Source: Morella rubra (lineage: Eukaryota; Streptophyta; Magnoliopsida; Fagales; Myricaceae). From it: DNA of 64,000 nucleotides. This document shows, piece after piece, positions 10,571 through 23,338 of this stretch (positions are counted from its first letter, which is position 1; each line of letters begins with the position of its first letter). The notes beneath the pieces were generated by a model. That model was not told the origin of the DNA. It ran no database searches and saw only the letters and a program-made list of their open reading frames with translations. The stretch is from positions 6,681,558 through 6,745,557 of the forward strand of contig CM025854.1 of NCBI GenBank assembly GCA_003952965.2. Reading direction: 5' to 3'. The position numbers and the translations under genes are program-made.

Positions 10571-12710
10571 TCCTGGATGATTTTGGGTGATGAAATTAAT
10601 GTTTTGTCAGGGAAATGCTTCTTTAAGTGACAAAATTTGGTTTGAAACTCACAATTTTGTCACCTAAAACTAAGTTTCTTGTAGTGGGCTCTCTTTCTTT
10701 CCCTGATTATTTCAAGCATTAAAACCTATTCGTTATTCTAAAAATTGCTATGACTGTAGTTTGAACCCCAAAACTCACATTCTGACTTCGTCTCTGATAC
10801 GATTTTATCAATATCATGTGTGTGCGAGTAGGTCATATTTCATGCTAAAATAATTATTTGAAAATTAGAACAAATTAGAATAAGGAATATTTGCGATGAT
10901 TCAAAATGGGGATTCACGGCTGCAATTTTTTTCACGATATACCTACAAATGAGCCATGAAGAATATAAAAATAAGAAAAGTACTGAAACTTTTAGCGCAT
11001 GAAGGTTAACTATTCTTTACATGTACATGTGCGTCCTGATATTGATTCATAAAATTTTCCAATATCAATCTCATAAGCTATATTTTTCTACAGAGGGTTT
11101 TTTTCTCTTATAAAATAAATTCCCATTTGAAAAACACGCAAGTGATTTTTTTTCCCCCCCCCCCGCGCTGCAAATGACTGTTTATGCTTTGTTATTGTTA
11201 ACATGGTGATTTGGTTATTTGAACTATAAATATGGTTAATCCAAAGAAAAAAGGAATAAAGAGAAGAAATTAGTGACGTGGATCGTATATTATTTTGTTT
11301 AATTATCCAACATCAACAGAGTGAGTCAATAATATCGCTAAAAAGAAGCTGCAAATTAATAGCACATTTCTACCACATCTAACACTTACACCAAAACCCG
11401 TAAACAAATTGTCAAATTTGCTACCGGAAAATAAGATGATCAAGGGTAACAGCAGCCAACCGGTTAATTTTAGTTCAACTTTCTATAACAATAAAATTTC
11501 TAACTTAAATGATACATATGATGAGGGGTCACTACTCGTATTTGAGATTTATCGTGATGTTAAGTCCTCCCATATGCACACAGGAGGGTATTGTGGATTA
11601 TTCCTCGTTATTAAAAAAAAAAAAAAAAAAGTTGTCATATTCATAGTAATAAACCTTCAATTATCAAACTGGTTAGCTGGATTTCATCTAATTCTCTTTA
11701 GAAGTCATTAATATGACTGAATGCAAATTATTTATTAAAATCTCTTAAAATCTTAAACTTAGAACCCTAATCGCCCGTGTTTAAAACACAGTTTGCACAA
11801 GAAATGTCACTTAATTTTGTTTTTTTTTTGTTTTTCAACAAAGTCCAAAACTTATATTTGCCCTGAATTTTGGGGGTTGGGGGCAAACGGCCCCGGCCCA
11901 CTAGTTTCCCATGGGTTGGCCTGTGGCCTTGTTCAGTCTACTTAAAAAAAAAAAATTTTGTAAGTCAGTCTACTTAAATTCCTTCTGCAGCGCGCCCTGA
12001 TCAAGATCTCTCACGACCCGTACGCATATATATTATATTTTATGACTTTGATCTATATTTGGTCACGGAGAAAAAAAAGATCTATATTTGGTCTGATATC
12101 ATGAGCTGATTTGTTGGGACGAAACTCCAATCCCTCTTCTGCTTCTACTTTCTCCATTTGTTTATAAATGTTCGTTCAAATCTTGCCTTTAAAAAAACAA
12201 AAGATTCTGGTCTTCTAACTTCTCGTTGAAATCCATTGGACAAAATAAGCAGAACAAAAGAACCAGACCGGAATAAGTGGACACGTGTAAATACGTCAAC
12301 CCCCATATATATATTACATGTGCAGGGGAGAGCACAATTTGTTTCTCCATTAACTAGAAAAGGCAATTGCCTTTTGAATGGGACCGCCCCACCAATGTTT
12401 GAAGAGTGCGAGTGTTTGGTTTTTCTAGTGAAGATTCCCCCCAACCCATCTGGCTTGTAGGGACGGAATACCTCCTTAAACAATGGCATTAGTGTTGACA
12501 AGAATTTTTCCATCACTCAAAAGTAACGGTCCCAAAACTATGGTGCCAAGAATATCCGACGATAGGTGGCTTTAACTTGTTCCCTCTTCTTTAAATGAAA
12601 ACAACTTCTTCAAAAATACCTCATGAATTATGCAATCAAATATCTTATCATAATCTATCGAAGTCAACTTTGATTACTCTCATTTTATACGACTTCAAGC
12701 GAAATGCTCA

Positions 12711-13002
12711 TGTTGGTGTTGTTAATATTAGATTTTAGTCGCGTTATTTTTTGTTTTTAGGATGCAGATTTGTGGGTCATGTTTGGTTTTTCATGTAGCC
12801 ACACAGTATTGGTCCTTTCGGTGAGAACCTTTCGCTTCATTTCGATGAGAACAAAATGTTGTGTTGGTGTTGTTAATATTAGATTTTAATCGTGTTGTTT
12901 TTTGTTTTTGGTATGTAGATTTGTGGGTCATGTTTGGTTTTTCATACAATTAACCACAATATTCCTTGTGTCCTTTCGCTTCTTGAATCGTTGAGAACAA
13001 AC
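12711..13002. repeat. 151-bp tandem duplication, two copies
   Basis: The sequence beginning TGTTGGTGTTGTTAATATTA at 12711 recurs at 12862. Similarity continues through TTTGTGGGTCATGTTTGG and TCCTTTCG to GAGAACAAA in both copies. The copies differ by scattered substitutions and small indels, so this is an old local duplication rather than an assembly repeat. No coding potential. Confidence 0.8.
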
Positions 13003-14019
13003 TTTCCTCGCTTGTTAGAGCTAACAGATGATCGTTACTAAATTTGGACAGCATTTAATTAACCCTTAATTCAAAAGCAATTATTTGTCTCAATATTGAC
13101 TAGCTAAGTAATTCAAGTAGTTTATGTCGGTACGTATATAGATTGCTGCAAATTCTCGACATATCATATCTATCTATGCGAGCGCGCAAAGTAGAGAAAA
13201 AGCGGTAGCTCATCAAAAAGTATGACAGTCTTCCACTTTTTCTCTAGCTAACGCTAGTGCACGTCAATTAATTGCAATGCCTAAACCCCACTTTGTACCT
13301 CTTCTTTGGCAATTCAAAAGAGTGAAGGACGCCCATCATTTTATTCAAGAAAATGAAGGCCCGAAAAGGACGGGTTGGACTCAAGCTGCAGCTGACAATG
13401 TTGCTGAATTTTCAACCAAAAGAGATCACTCCTCACTTTTTAGCTTTTGTGTTCACATTTGCAAGAAACAAATGGCCATATCTCAGTTGTAGATCCCCTT
13501 CTTTCAACAATAGAAATTTGGCACAATACGAATATTCTACTGTAAGTGAACGTATAGAAAGAGTTGGTTATACTGTTCACCCTTTTCTCCTTTTTGTTTA
13601 GAGGAAAAAAAAATTATGGAAGCTTGTAATTTTAGCTATATATATATATTTACCACTAGTGCTTGAAAAACCTCCCGGCAGAAAATAACATATGGTTGAT
13701 AGAGTTAGCTAAAAATCATAATTATGAAAGAAAAATATATTTATTTCTATTGAGAAACGGCCCTAAAGCCTAGCATCAAGGAAGTAATTGGTCCAGCCAA
13801 ATAGAACTATAGGATAATTGTTTGTGGGGCGGTGAAGGAATGCCTTTTTGAATGGGTCTTGTTTTGTGCGAGCATGCGTGTCAAAAGATTGATTATGCTG
13901 TATATGATGGAAGTCAAACAACTTCAAATTAAACGCAATCATGAAACATAATTACGTGATCGGGGGACATGCTTGATTTGATAATTATATATATAATTTA
14001 GAATTCGTTTCATCTCTTA

Positions 14020-14225
14020 TGCGACCATAAACTTTTGGGGACATGGGTTTGGGAGTTTAAAAATTTTGGTATATAATAATGGTTGAAAAAATAAAAAGAG
14101 AGGTAATTTAAGTGAATTTTTTATATTTATTGTAATAAAAATAAATAATTTCATGAAAGAAATAGAGATTATTTTATAGTTATTTTATTAAGTCAACCAA
14201 ATATTTATCAGCCAAACACCAAATC
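14020..14225. repeat. AT-rich MITE-like remnant
   Basis: This stretch (TTTAAAAATTTTGGT ..., a central AAAGAGAGGTAAT, ending CCAAACACCAAA) resembles in order and composition the tracts at 14566-14765, 15110-15330, 41829-41996 and 59875-60235. Clear terminal repeats cannot be drawn. Confidence 0.35.
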
Positions 14226-14565
14226 AAATTAATTTTTGAGACCCTAAGTGAAGAATTAATTCATCATCACTAGCTAGATTTATATATGCTTAACAACACT
14301 ACTCCAAGTTGCAGCTTGCAAAGCCACCTGATTTGAATTAACTTAAGGCTTATGAGATAAGTAAGGTTGGGAACTTAGCTACATATAAGCATCGTGAGTA
14401 CAATTTTTTTTTTTTTAATTAACATTCACACCTAACCCTCCTTTGCGTGCAATTTGATTCTGGGCGGTGCATTGAAGTTTCAAGAGAATTAAAATGTGGC
14501 AATTAATGAATTGCAAGGATGTAGGAGCCAATTAGAGCTGATGTTTATCTTCAAGTACATGTATT

Positions 14566-14765
14566 ACGGTGATGTTTGATTATAAAAATTTTGAGGAGTT
14601 GGAGTTAATAAAAAAGTGAATAGAGATTATTTGAATAATTTTTTTTTATATTTATTTGAAGTGAAAAATAATGATCCGATAGAAAGAAGAAAAAATTTAA
14701 AGAGTTGTTTTATTAGAATAGAAATTTTGGGGCCTAAATTTTTAATGTCAAACATCTCAAATCTC
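14566..14765. repeat. AT-rich MITE-like element
   Basis: It begins GTGATGTTTGATTATAAAAA and ends with ATGTCAAACATCTC. The start word GTGATGTTTGATTA is identical at 59881, and a central AAAAAGTGAATAGAGAT resembles the other tracts of this family in the window. The inverted TGTTTGAT / GTCAAACATC ends suggest a small non-autonomous DNA transposon. Confidence 0.45.
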
Positions 14766-15109
14766 TGGACTATTATAATTAGTTGTGTCGACTCTATCTT
14801 GAATTAGCCCTAGATAAATTATTAGGTATATTATCCTAATTGTTATCTAAACTAAACTTAATTATCATTTGTATTAGTCTAAATGCTTTTAGTTTAATTA
14901 ACCTACTCATCATAATATTACATGTTCTATGCCTATTGGTTAGCTGTTCAACTTCATTGTGGGATGGCCGTATGACTACCTAGGTAGGGTTTTTTTTTTT
15001 TTTTCTAAGTAGGTAGGGTTTGGTTGAAAGTGACCAATTTCTAAACTGATGATCCAAAGGTTGTGCACTTGATGATATCGACGGGAGAGAACTCTATCCA
15101 AGACTGTGA

Positions 15110-15330
15110 CTATGTTTGACAAACAAAGTTTTAACAATTTTGAATTTGTAAGATTTTTTTTTTTAGAGTATGACTATTTATCAGAGTGAGAAAAAGTTTA
15201 AGATGTTAGATTATAGAATATATTTTTTTTATTGAAGCTATGTTTGGAAAGCACAAATTTTAAGAATTCTGAATATGTAAGAGAATTTTAACTTCTAAAG
15301 TTAAAATTTTTTTTTTCTAAACATCACCAA
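15110..15330. repeat. AT-rich MITE-like element
   Basis: The stretch runs from TATGTTTGACAAACAAAGTT to CTAAACATCACC and holds two half-copies: TATGTTTG followed by an AA-TTTT-AA-TTTTGAAT type stretch occurs at 15111 and again at 15239. It has the general makeup of the other AT-rich tracts and no coding content. Confidence 0.35.
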
Positions 15331-15753
15331 ATTTGTTAAAAAAAAAGTGAAACATTAAAATAAATACTGTCCAAATCGGACAGAAAGATATAAAAATAAT
15401 AATAAGGTAAAGGACGGAACGGATAGTTCAATATTCCAAACGGACCCGTCAAAGAACCGTGCTACGCCTTACGGAAAGGAATGTGTACCGAAAACAAAAG
15501 ATTTATTTGACGCATAGAGGAGAAAATTTGGACCGAATCTGACATGGCAAAATTTGTGGGACCCACAGGGGACCAAAAACCCCCACAATTTTGACTAGAA
15601 AATTTAAAAAAGGGAAACGGGGTTAGGCTCATCGGCCCCTATCCCAGACCGAGTCACGTCACTTTCGACGATATAGCGCGCGAGTAGCTTTGACTGCGTT
15701 CGGGCAGCGGTCATCACCGTTTCGGGCAGCCATCCCCCACCTTCGCACACACA

Positions 15754-15771
15754 CTCTCTCTCTTTCTCTCT
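15754..15771. repeat. CT microsatellite in the SERK leader/promoter
   Basis: A CT-rich tract follows a CACACACA run. CT tracts just upstream of the start region are common in plant core promoters and leaders. It may mark the neighbourhood of the transcription start, but this is inference. Confidence 0.6.
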
Positions 15772-16192
15772 GTCTGTGCACGCTTCACTCCTAAAAATAA
15801 AAAATAACTAAGAAAAAAAAAAAGAAAGATAGATTACAATCCTATACACGCACTCAATGGTCTTACAGAAGGCGAGAGAGAGAAAGAGAAAGCAAAAAGG
15901 GAAAGTTCTTTCGAAAAGGAGAGCAGAAAATGTTTTGAAAATCTTTGATTTTTTTTTTTTGAAATGTGTTGATGTTGGTGGGTTACTGGCCTTTTGGCAC
16001 TCCGTAGAGCATTCAGGGCGAGATCGGGCTTTTGATTGCGGTTTTGTCGTGGGTGTAACTCTTGAGAGAGTGACAATGTTGGACATTGTTATGTGAGATT
16101 TTGGTGCCAGGATTTTGGTGCGGCTTGTTTGTGATGGTGGGTTTGGTGGGTGGGGGATATTATTTGGATCTGAGAGAGATTTAGTTACCCAG

Positions 16193-19100
16193 ATGGAAGT
16201 GAAGGTTATTGGGGTTTCTGTTTTGCTCTGGTTGATCTTGGTTGCTCGTCCATTATGCTTGATTTCAGCTAACGTCGAAGGTCTGCTCGGTTATACTTGA
16301 TGCTCTCTTGTTCTTTTAGAGTTTCTCTTATAGTTTGATCTTTGTTTTTAAAATATTTGTTGATATTTGTAAATGGTTTTTTGCTAGTTTCGGGAAAAGA
16401 CAGTTCGTTTAGGGGAAGTGGGGATGTTTAACTAAGTTTAGCTCCTTTGTTGGTAGTTCTTATTGATGATATTTCCAAATTTAGAGTTTCCCTTTTTTTT
16501 TTTTCCTACCTTTTGCGTGTGTTATTGGACTATTGAATATTCGAGTGGATAGGTGTTTATTCTGTAGTGCCAGGGTTTTGTGCTGGTCATGACTTGTAAT
16601 ATGATGATTTTTTTTGTATCAGTTATACGGGTACTTGAAAGAGTCTCTAATGGCAATTCTTTCTTTTCTGGATCGTTTTCTGGGTCGCCTTATCAGATGT
16701 TTCCAATGTGGTTCATGGTGGCGGTTACATTAGTGTACATTGAGTGTAATGATAGTGTGAGAGTACTGCACTGTTAGACAATTAGAGTACCTCTTATACA
16801 TCTCAAGAAACCCATTAAACCAATCTATTTGATACTAAGGGATCAATGGGTCCTGTTTATGACCAACTCGCCAGTTGAGTTGAGAGAGACCTTTTGTTTG
16901 TTTTTTACTTTGAAGTTTGTATGTTAGTAACCTTTTTAAGAAGATAATCTTATGTCTCTCGAAATCTGTCAGTGTCCATGTATTGCTTTGATCAGAATTC
17001 AGCTGAGTGCTGTTTGTGGCAATTGGTGACAATTTTAGATCTCAGTATTTAATTTGGAGTTTGTAACCGTTTATTCTCAGCATGTAATTGTGTTTGCTTG
17101 CATCTTGAAATAGGTGATGCTTTGCACAGCCTGAGAATCAGCTTACAGGATCCTAACAATGTTCTGCAGAGTTGGGATCCTACCCTTGTTAACCCTTGCA
17201 CATGGTTTCACGTTACCTGCAACAATGACAATAGTGTCATAAGAGTGTAAGCGCTCTGGCCTTTTTTGTCTTCGAATTACATTCATACGATGTAATTCTG
17301 GGAATTTTTTTTATTACTGTTACTCTAAAATCGTGTCATGCTTTGCACAGAAACCTTTTGAATTGCTTCTTTTAATGTGATCACAGCGATCTTGGAAATG
17401 CAGCTTTGTCTGGTCAACTTGTTCCACAGCTTGGCCAGCTCAGGAATTTGCAGTACTTGTATGTTATGCTTGTTGCTTAAAAATGATTTTTCTTTTCTGT
17501 TTTTTGAATTGGTTCTTTGATGCTGAAGTTCTTTAAAGTTTTATAGCATAGAAATTGTCTTTCTTCCCTGCTTTCTGCATGGGCATTATCTTAAAGGAAA
17601 ATAGTGTGCATGCAGTTAATATTGTAAAAACAATTTTGCTAAGATGATAATCAACATGGAACAATAAGAGAGCATATGCATGGTGTAAACTCTCTTGTAT
17701 TTTTGAGAAAAACCAAAAGAAGTGGACAGTGCTTAAAGATGCTATAAAAGAAACTGTTCTTGAAAAAATTTATTCTCTCAAGCCTAATGAATTAGGTTTT
17801 TCATGTTGAATATGATCATTTCCTTAGTTTGTAGTAAAAGCCAATTAAAACTGCTTATCATTAATTTGGTGTAATTTTTTGTTACGAATCATTTGTGAAA
17901 TGAATGATTGAAAACCCATGTTGAGTATGGTTAGTCAATGATTCGTCTACATTAACCAAACAGAAAAATGGCTTACAGCTGACCTTGTCAAATGCTTAGA
18001 GAGGCCGTTGAGGCAGATGAAGCCTTATTGGCTGTGAAACGGTGTCAAAGTGTCAGGCCCTGATGGTTTTAGGCGATGAAGTCTTAAGAAAGAGGCTGTC
18101 CAACGCATAGAATGTTTTGTACCTGAGGAAGTTTGAATTTAGATTCTGATCATTATTTCTACTGAGTGACTGGATTGCAGGATAAAGTTTGTGTTCTGGG
18201 GTTGGTAGAATGTGGATTTGAACGGAACCCACTTTCTTCATTTGTTTTTGTTATTTTTATGGAGGTCCCAAGGAGAATGTTATCACCAGATGATGGAGGG
18301 GCCCTTTATTTACCATTGGCGCCAATGCTCTTGATCATTTAGTGATTTCTCCTTTTTTGTCGACAATATCTTAGGGTGAGCGAAAATGGTTTGGAATCCT
18401 AGGAGAAGCAACAGATTCTAGGTTAAAGGCTACTACAAAACAGGGAGCAGGGGGTGGTAACATTTTTCCTTCAAGAGTATTTTGAAGGTCACTTATAAAA
18501 AAAAGAGTAATTTGAAGGTCAAAGCTCCACTAAGAGTAGCAAAACCAGCATTGGGAAGATCCTTACCGTGGATTGAGAAAGTGGAGATAAATCATTGCGG
18601 ATTGCTGCCACATGCGCAAATCAAACAGAGATAATGGATTATCTATTTCTTCAGCAGACATAACCAGGGAATTATGGACTTGTGATTTGCTTGATTGGGG
18701 TTAAGTGGGTCATGCCAACAACAGTTGTTTAAATATTGAATGGTTGGAAATGATACTTTGGTAGACATGGTAGTGGGCAAATTTGGCTTGTTATTCCTTT
18801 GTGTGTAATGTGATATATTTGGGAAGAAAGAAATACAAGCTCTTTTGAGGGATGTAAATTACTGGTAATGAAGATGAGGGTTTCTGTTCTTGAGGTCTCT
18901 GTGGGATTGGATAGCTAAAGAGCCTCTATGGGCAACTTCAAATACTGAGTTGGAAAGCGTGCTTAAATGTTTCATCAGATAGTAATCTTATGTTTTTTTT
19001 TTCATTAACATCTTATATTATATGAACCTTTTTCTTGCACAAGTCATTTATACAAATTTTATGACAGGGAGCTTTACAGTAACAACATTAGTGGACAAAT

Positions 19101-22100
19101 TCCCAGTGACCTAGGGAATCTGACAAGCTTGGTCAGCTTGGATCTTTACTTGAACAGTTTTACTGGTCCCATCCCAGGCACATTGGGCAGACTGTCAAAA
19201 CTACGGTTCCTGTGAGTATTATTTTCCTTGATATTCTTTCCCTGCTGTGTGTTTACCTGTATCATTTTTTTTGCTTATTGTGTCATTTAATGCAATTTTC
19301 ATTTTGTGACTCCGCTCAACATCCGCAGAGAATTCATTTGAATGAAAATCCCAAGGGAATCTACTCCAGTGTCTGAAGCCTGAAATAAGTCTGTAGATCC
19401 AAGAACTTCAATGAGCATCTTGAGAAACAAAGATAAAAATTAATTACATTTGTATAGAAGACAATGCATGTTGGTAATTAGAAGTAAATAGGAACAGAAA
19501 TGTAATCGTACAGGATTATTGTACTTAGCAGAACATGTAAACCGTTACTCTTTGTGTTAAGGACCAAAATTAGGTTTTGAGTGTTATATGGTGTATGAAA
19601 TATTCTTGGGTAGTAAACTGCAAATAAGTTCTGCAAAACACAAGGAGATTTTACGATTTTGTGGCTTACTAGAAAGGTATATCTTTTATTGGATGATATT
19701 CCTAAATTACCTAAATCTCTGGGCCTTTGGCAACCAAATGGGAGAACGCAAGTTTGACATCTAAACGTATTCTACATTGCACAATTTATCAAAACGAATA
19801 GGGTACTTGTGTTGCTGGATATGGCCATTTTGATGGTAATGAATCTGTTGATTTGGCACTGATTGAGTAGCATTCCCTGACTGTTTTAAGATCTTAACGG
19901 TTTTTTTTTTGTTCTAATATTTGTGTGGGGATAGCCGGCTTAACAACAACAGCTTGACGGGTCCAATTCCTATGTCATTGACCAATATCACGTCACTGCA
20001 AGTGCTGTGAGTACCAAGATTATCTCAATATCTGATCTATCTAATGAGTGTGGGTGTGTGATGGCATTATATTTTTGCACGAATACTATGTTATCGAATT
20101 GCATTTTCTGAATACAGGGATCTGTCAAATAACCGTCTTTCCGGACCAGTTCCAGACAATGGCTCCTTTTCCTTATTCACTCCCATCAGGTTCCTTGTGA
20201 TTATGTGAACTGTAAATGTCGTCCCTGACTTTTATATTGGACAGTATGTTGATATATTGTTTTTATATTTGCAGTTTTGCGAACAACCAGGGTCTATGTG
20301 GCCCAGTTACCGGGCACCCATGTCCAGGCTCTCCACCATTTTCTCCCCCTCCACCTTTTGTACCACCACCTCCGATTTCTACGCCAGGTGATCTTGTTGT
20401 TGCTCACTAGAATTTCAGAACTGGGATGATGCCTGTTGCAAATTTTTCCTTGCAGTATGTCTGCTTCGGTTGATGATTGCTATCAGTGCCCAAAATCTGA
20501 TTTGGCTTCATTCTTATTTTCCATTGATCTTCCATTGTCAATGTCCATTTATAATTTATTAAGAACCAGTCTTGAGTTCATTTTGCATTTATTGTAAATC
20601 AGCTGAGCATTATTCCTTCTCGTTTCTTTCTTTTTTTGGTATTTTAGATTTTTGTTATGCTTCTGCAGTGCTAGTGCATTTCACACTCTGGAGGGTGTTC
20701 ATTTTGGTACTCTGTCTACAGGTCGACCACGTTGTATACTTGCATAGGCAGATCTCTTCTTGTTTTTCTTCAATGCTATCTCAATACAATTTCTTTTAAG
20801 TGTATTAAAGTTTCTTCTTTTTTGTACCTTAGAAGTAGTTTAGTTCCAAATTTTACATGAACTCTACCTCAAAGTATGATTTGGAATGCATTGTCAATTG
20901 ACCCTTCTAGTAAGTAAGCATGAAATTTTGTGGTTCATCACGTCTTTTTTCGTTTACATTCTTCTGATCATGTTTGTGTTTAGGCTGTTGCACGTACATT
21001 TTTTCCTCGATATGAATATGTCCTAATTTTTTCTTTTCCATCTGATTTCAGGTGGGAACAGTGCCACTGGGGCAATTGCTGGAGGAGTTGCTGCAGGTGC
21101 TGCTTTACTGTTTGCTGCTCCTGCAATTGCATTTGCATGGTGGCGTAGAAGGAAACCCCAAGAATTTTTCTTTGATGTACCTGGTTAGTTATTTAACTAA
21201 AGGCTGGAACTGTGAACTTGTTTGATGGGTATACTATCACTTATTTACATCTCTTTGCAGCCGAGGAGGATCCAGAAGTCCATCTGGGGCAACTTAAAAG
21301 GTTTTCATTGCGAGAATTACAAGTTGCAACTGATAGTTTTAGCAACAAAAACATCCTTGGTAGAGGTGGATTCGGCAAGGTTTATAAAGGACGCCTGGCA
21401 GATGGTTCACTGGTAGCTGTGAAAAGACTGAAAGAAGAGCGTACACCTGGGGGAGAGCTCCAGTTTCAAACAGAAGTAGAGATGATCAGCATGGCGGTGC
21501 ATCGAAACCTCCTCCGGCTACGAGGATTCTGTATGACACCAACTGAGCGGTTACTTGTGTATCCCTACATGGCTAATGGAAGTGTTGCATCGTGTTTAAG
21601 AGGTATAGCTGTTAGGCTTTGTAGAATATTGTGATATTTTTGCCGGTTCCTTTTTGAATGTTTCATTTGTCTCAGTGGTCGGGGTTCTTGTGCCTGTTAT
21701 CAGTTTTTTACCTTGTATTATTCAATAATCTATACATGTTACCATTTATTTATTCCTCTAGAACGCCCACCATCTCAACCACCACTTGATTGGCCAACAA
21801 GGAAGCGGATTGCATTGGGATCTGCAAGGGGTCTGTCTTATCTGCATGATCATTGTGACCCAAAGATTATTCATCGTGATGTGAAAGCTGCAAACATTTT
21901 GTTGGATGAGGAGTTTGAGGCTGTTGTTGGGGACTTTGGGTTGGCTAAACTTATGGACTACAAGGATACCCATGTTACAACTGCTGTACGGGGCACAATT
22001 GGGCATATAGCTCCAGAGTACCTCTCTACGGGGAAGTCTTCTGAGAAGACAGATGTTTTTGGGTATGGGATCATGCTCCTGGAGCTAATCACTGGACAAA

Positions 22101-23338
22101 GAGCTTTTGATCTTGCTCGGCTTGCAAATGATGATGATGTCATGTTGCTTGATTGGGTATGTATGTCCTCTTGTTATATAATAACTGACATTTGTTGGTT
22201 CAATTCACTGTCCTCTCTATGAGGTATGTACTTCTGTTATCTATTAACCGAGTTTAATCGATGTTTATTGGTTTGGTTTACTTTCCTATGGCATTTTATT
22301 TCATTGGTGGACACCAAATATGCAACAACTTCTCCAACTTCATATTTATTTAATTTGTATCTCCTCCGTTTCTGGATCATAGTTTCTAAATTCATTTTAG
22401 GGGTCTTAGGCGGAAGGATTAAACGGTCAGGGCATTGTAGATGTTGGAACTGCACAACCCACCAAACCAAACTTTGAGTCGGTTAATTTTTTTTTCTCGA
22501 GTGTATCTGTGGACATATCAAAAAGTCTTCTTGTGGAAACCCAAGGAAAACATTTGGCTTTTGATATTGTTCTTGCGTTTGCCATATGCTGCCAGTTACC
22601 ATGGTTATTTAGTAAGCTTTGCAGAGAGTCGAGGGATTGGTGATATGGGGCAAGTTCATTGTTCACAGTTTATATTATCTTGCTGAATGTTATGTTATGT
22701 TTTATTTCTTTTCCATAATGCATCTGACTTTGAGAAGGCTTTCAAGCTCTTAGCAACCCTTCCTGTAGTGAAAAGTAGATGTCCCAGTGTTGAACCTCTT
22801 GCAATGAGAGCTTCCGGCTTTGAAAGCCTTGTTTATGCTTATTGGTTTTGGTGTTTGTTTCTTGCCTTTTTGGGGCTGCTGCACCTTGCATATACCTCTC
22901 TCTCTCTCTCTCTCTGTTATTTAGATGTATTATTCTGGAGCAGCAGTCTTTCTTTCTTATGGCTTAAGAGTGCTCTTCTGCCGTGAATGTTTCAATGTCT
23001 CATATGACGGGGTAATTTCTCAGGTGAAAGGACTGCTGAAAGAAAAGAAACTAGAAATGCTAGTTGATCCTGATCTCCAGAAAAATTACATAGAATCTGA
23101 AGTAGAGCAGCTAATACAGGTTGCGCTGCTTTGTACACAAGGCTCTCCAATGGACCGGCCCAAGATGTCAGAAGTGGTGAGAATGCTTGAAGGTGATGGC
23201 TTGGCAGAGAGATGGGATGAGTGGCAAAAGGTGGAAGTTCTGCGTCAGGAAGTGGAACTCGCGCCTCATCCCAACTCTGATTGGATTGTTGACTCCACAG
23301 AAAATCTACATGCAGTCGAGTTGTCTGGTCCAAGGTGA
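16193..23338 (+). CDS. SERK: SERK-family LRR receptor-like kinase (SERK1/2 type)
   Basis: Plasma-membrane co-receptor kinase that pairs with ligand-binding LRR receptors (brassinosteroid, peptide, ERECTA pathways). Eleven exons join in frame: 16193-16280, 17114-17246, 17387-17458, 19068-19211, 19935-20006, 20118-20189, 20275-20387, 21052-21183, 21261-21602, 21762-22156, 23024-23338. They give 625 aa, and the 72/144/72-bp LRR exons are typical of the family. Domains: signal peptide (about 1-27), N-cap with [10 protein letters not shown], five LRRs, the SERK-specific Pro-rich hinge ([15 protein letters not shown]), a TM helix (about 239-262), and a kinase with [11 protein letters not shown], Lys330, HRDVK (Asp429), DFG (Asp447) and [10 protein letters not shown]. 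The C-terminus VELSGPR is the conserved SERK tail. The start is the first ATG that gives the signal peptide. All catalytic residues are present. Its last exon is duplicated downstream. Confidence 0.97.
17950..18940 (+). mobile_element. LINE retrotransposon remnant in SERK intron 3
   Basis: Intron 3 (17459-19067, 1.6 kb) carries relics of a plant LINE reverse-transcriptase ORF in the same orientation as SERK. They are an SGPDGF motif (18053-18070), a zf-RVT-like stretch (about 18595-18720) and the classic C-terminal motif [13 protein letters not shown] (18817-18855). Most of the RT domain between them is deleted, and stops are frequent. Order and spacing match the C-terminal half of L1-type plant LINE ORF2. 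Confidence 0.6.
22895..22915. repeat. CT microsatellite in SERK intron 10
   Basis: About ten CT units lie in the 867-bp last intron, about 110 bp before the splice acceptor of the final exon. Confidence 0.85.

Larger units (their letters stand above)
8316..10686 (-). mobile_element. CACTA (En/Spm) transposon, right-hand part
   Basis: The right end is defined by TTTCTTGTAGTG at 10675-10686, the complement of CACTACAAGAAA, the signature terminus of CACTA elements. Inside it are repeated subterminal motifs of the type gtccggacggt (9591-10560) and a TNP2-type transposase fragment on the minus strand (8316-8870). The left boundary is where the TNP2 frame is cut by the hAT end. The rest of the element should lie beyond the hAT and copia insertions, outside the window. 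Frames at 9190-9530 may be remains of a second CACTA ORF, but the evidence is weak. Confidence 0.85.
10687..15750. other. gene-free AT-rich region
   Basis: No coding region is supported over 5 kb. Open frames here (for example 11409-11711, 12145-12516, 13277-13601) have no domain signal, and several run through homopolymers. Visible content is a C-run (11154-11164), poly-A/T tracts, the 151-bp tandem repeat (12711-13002) and AT-rich MITE-like tracts (14020-15330). The stretch 15420-15750 is less AT-rich and probably the proximal promoter of the SERK gene. Confidence 0.6.

Noticed and set aside
11154..11164. Run of about 11 C followed by gcgctgc as a possible regulatory element
   Set aside because: A homopolymer with no further motif; it may also be a sequencing length error.
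12145..12516. 123-codon minus-strand ORF
   Set aside because: No motif, no matching exons nearby, and its partner frame on the plus strand is also open.
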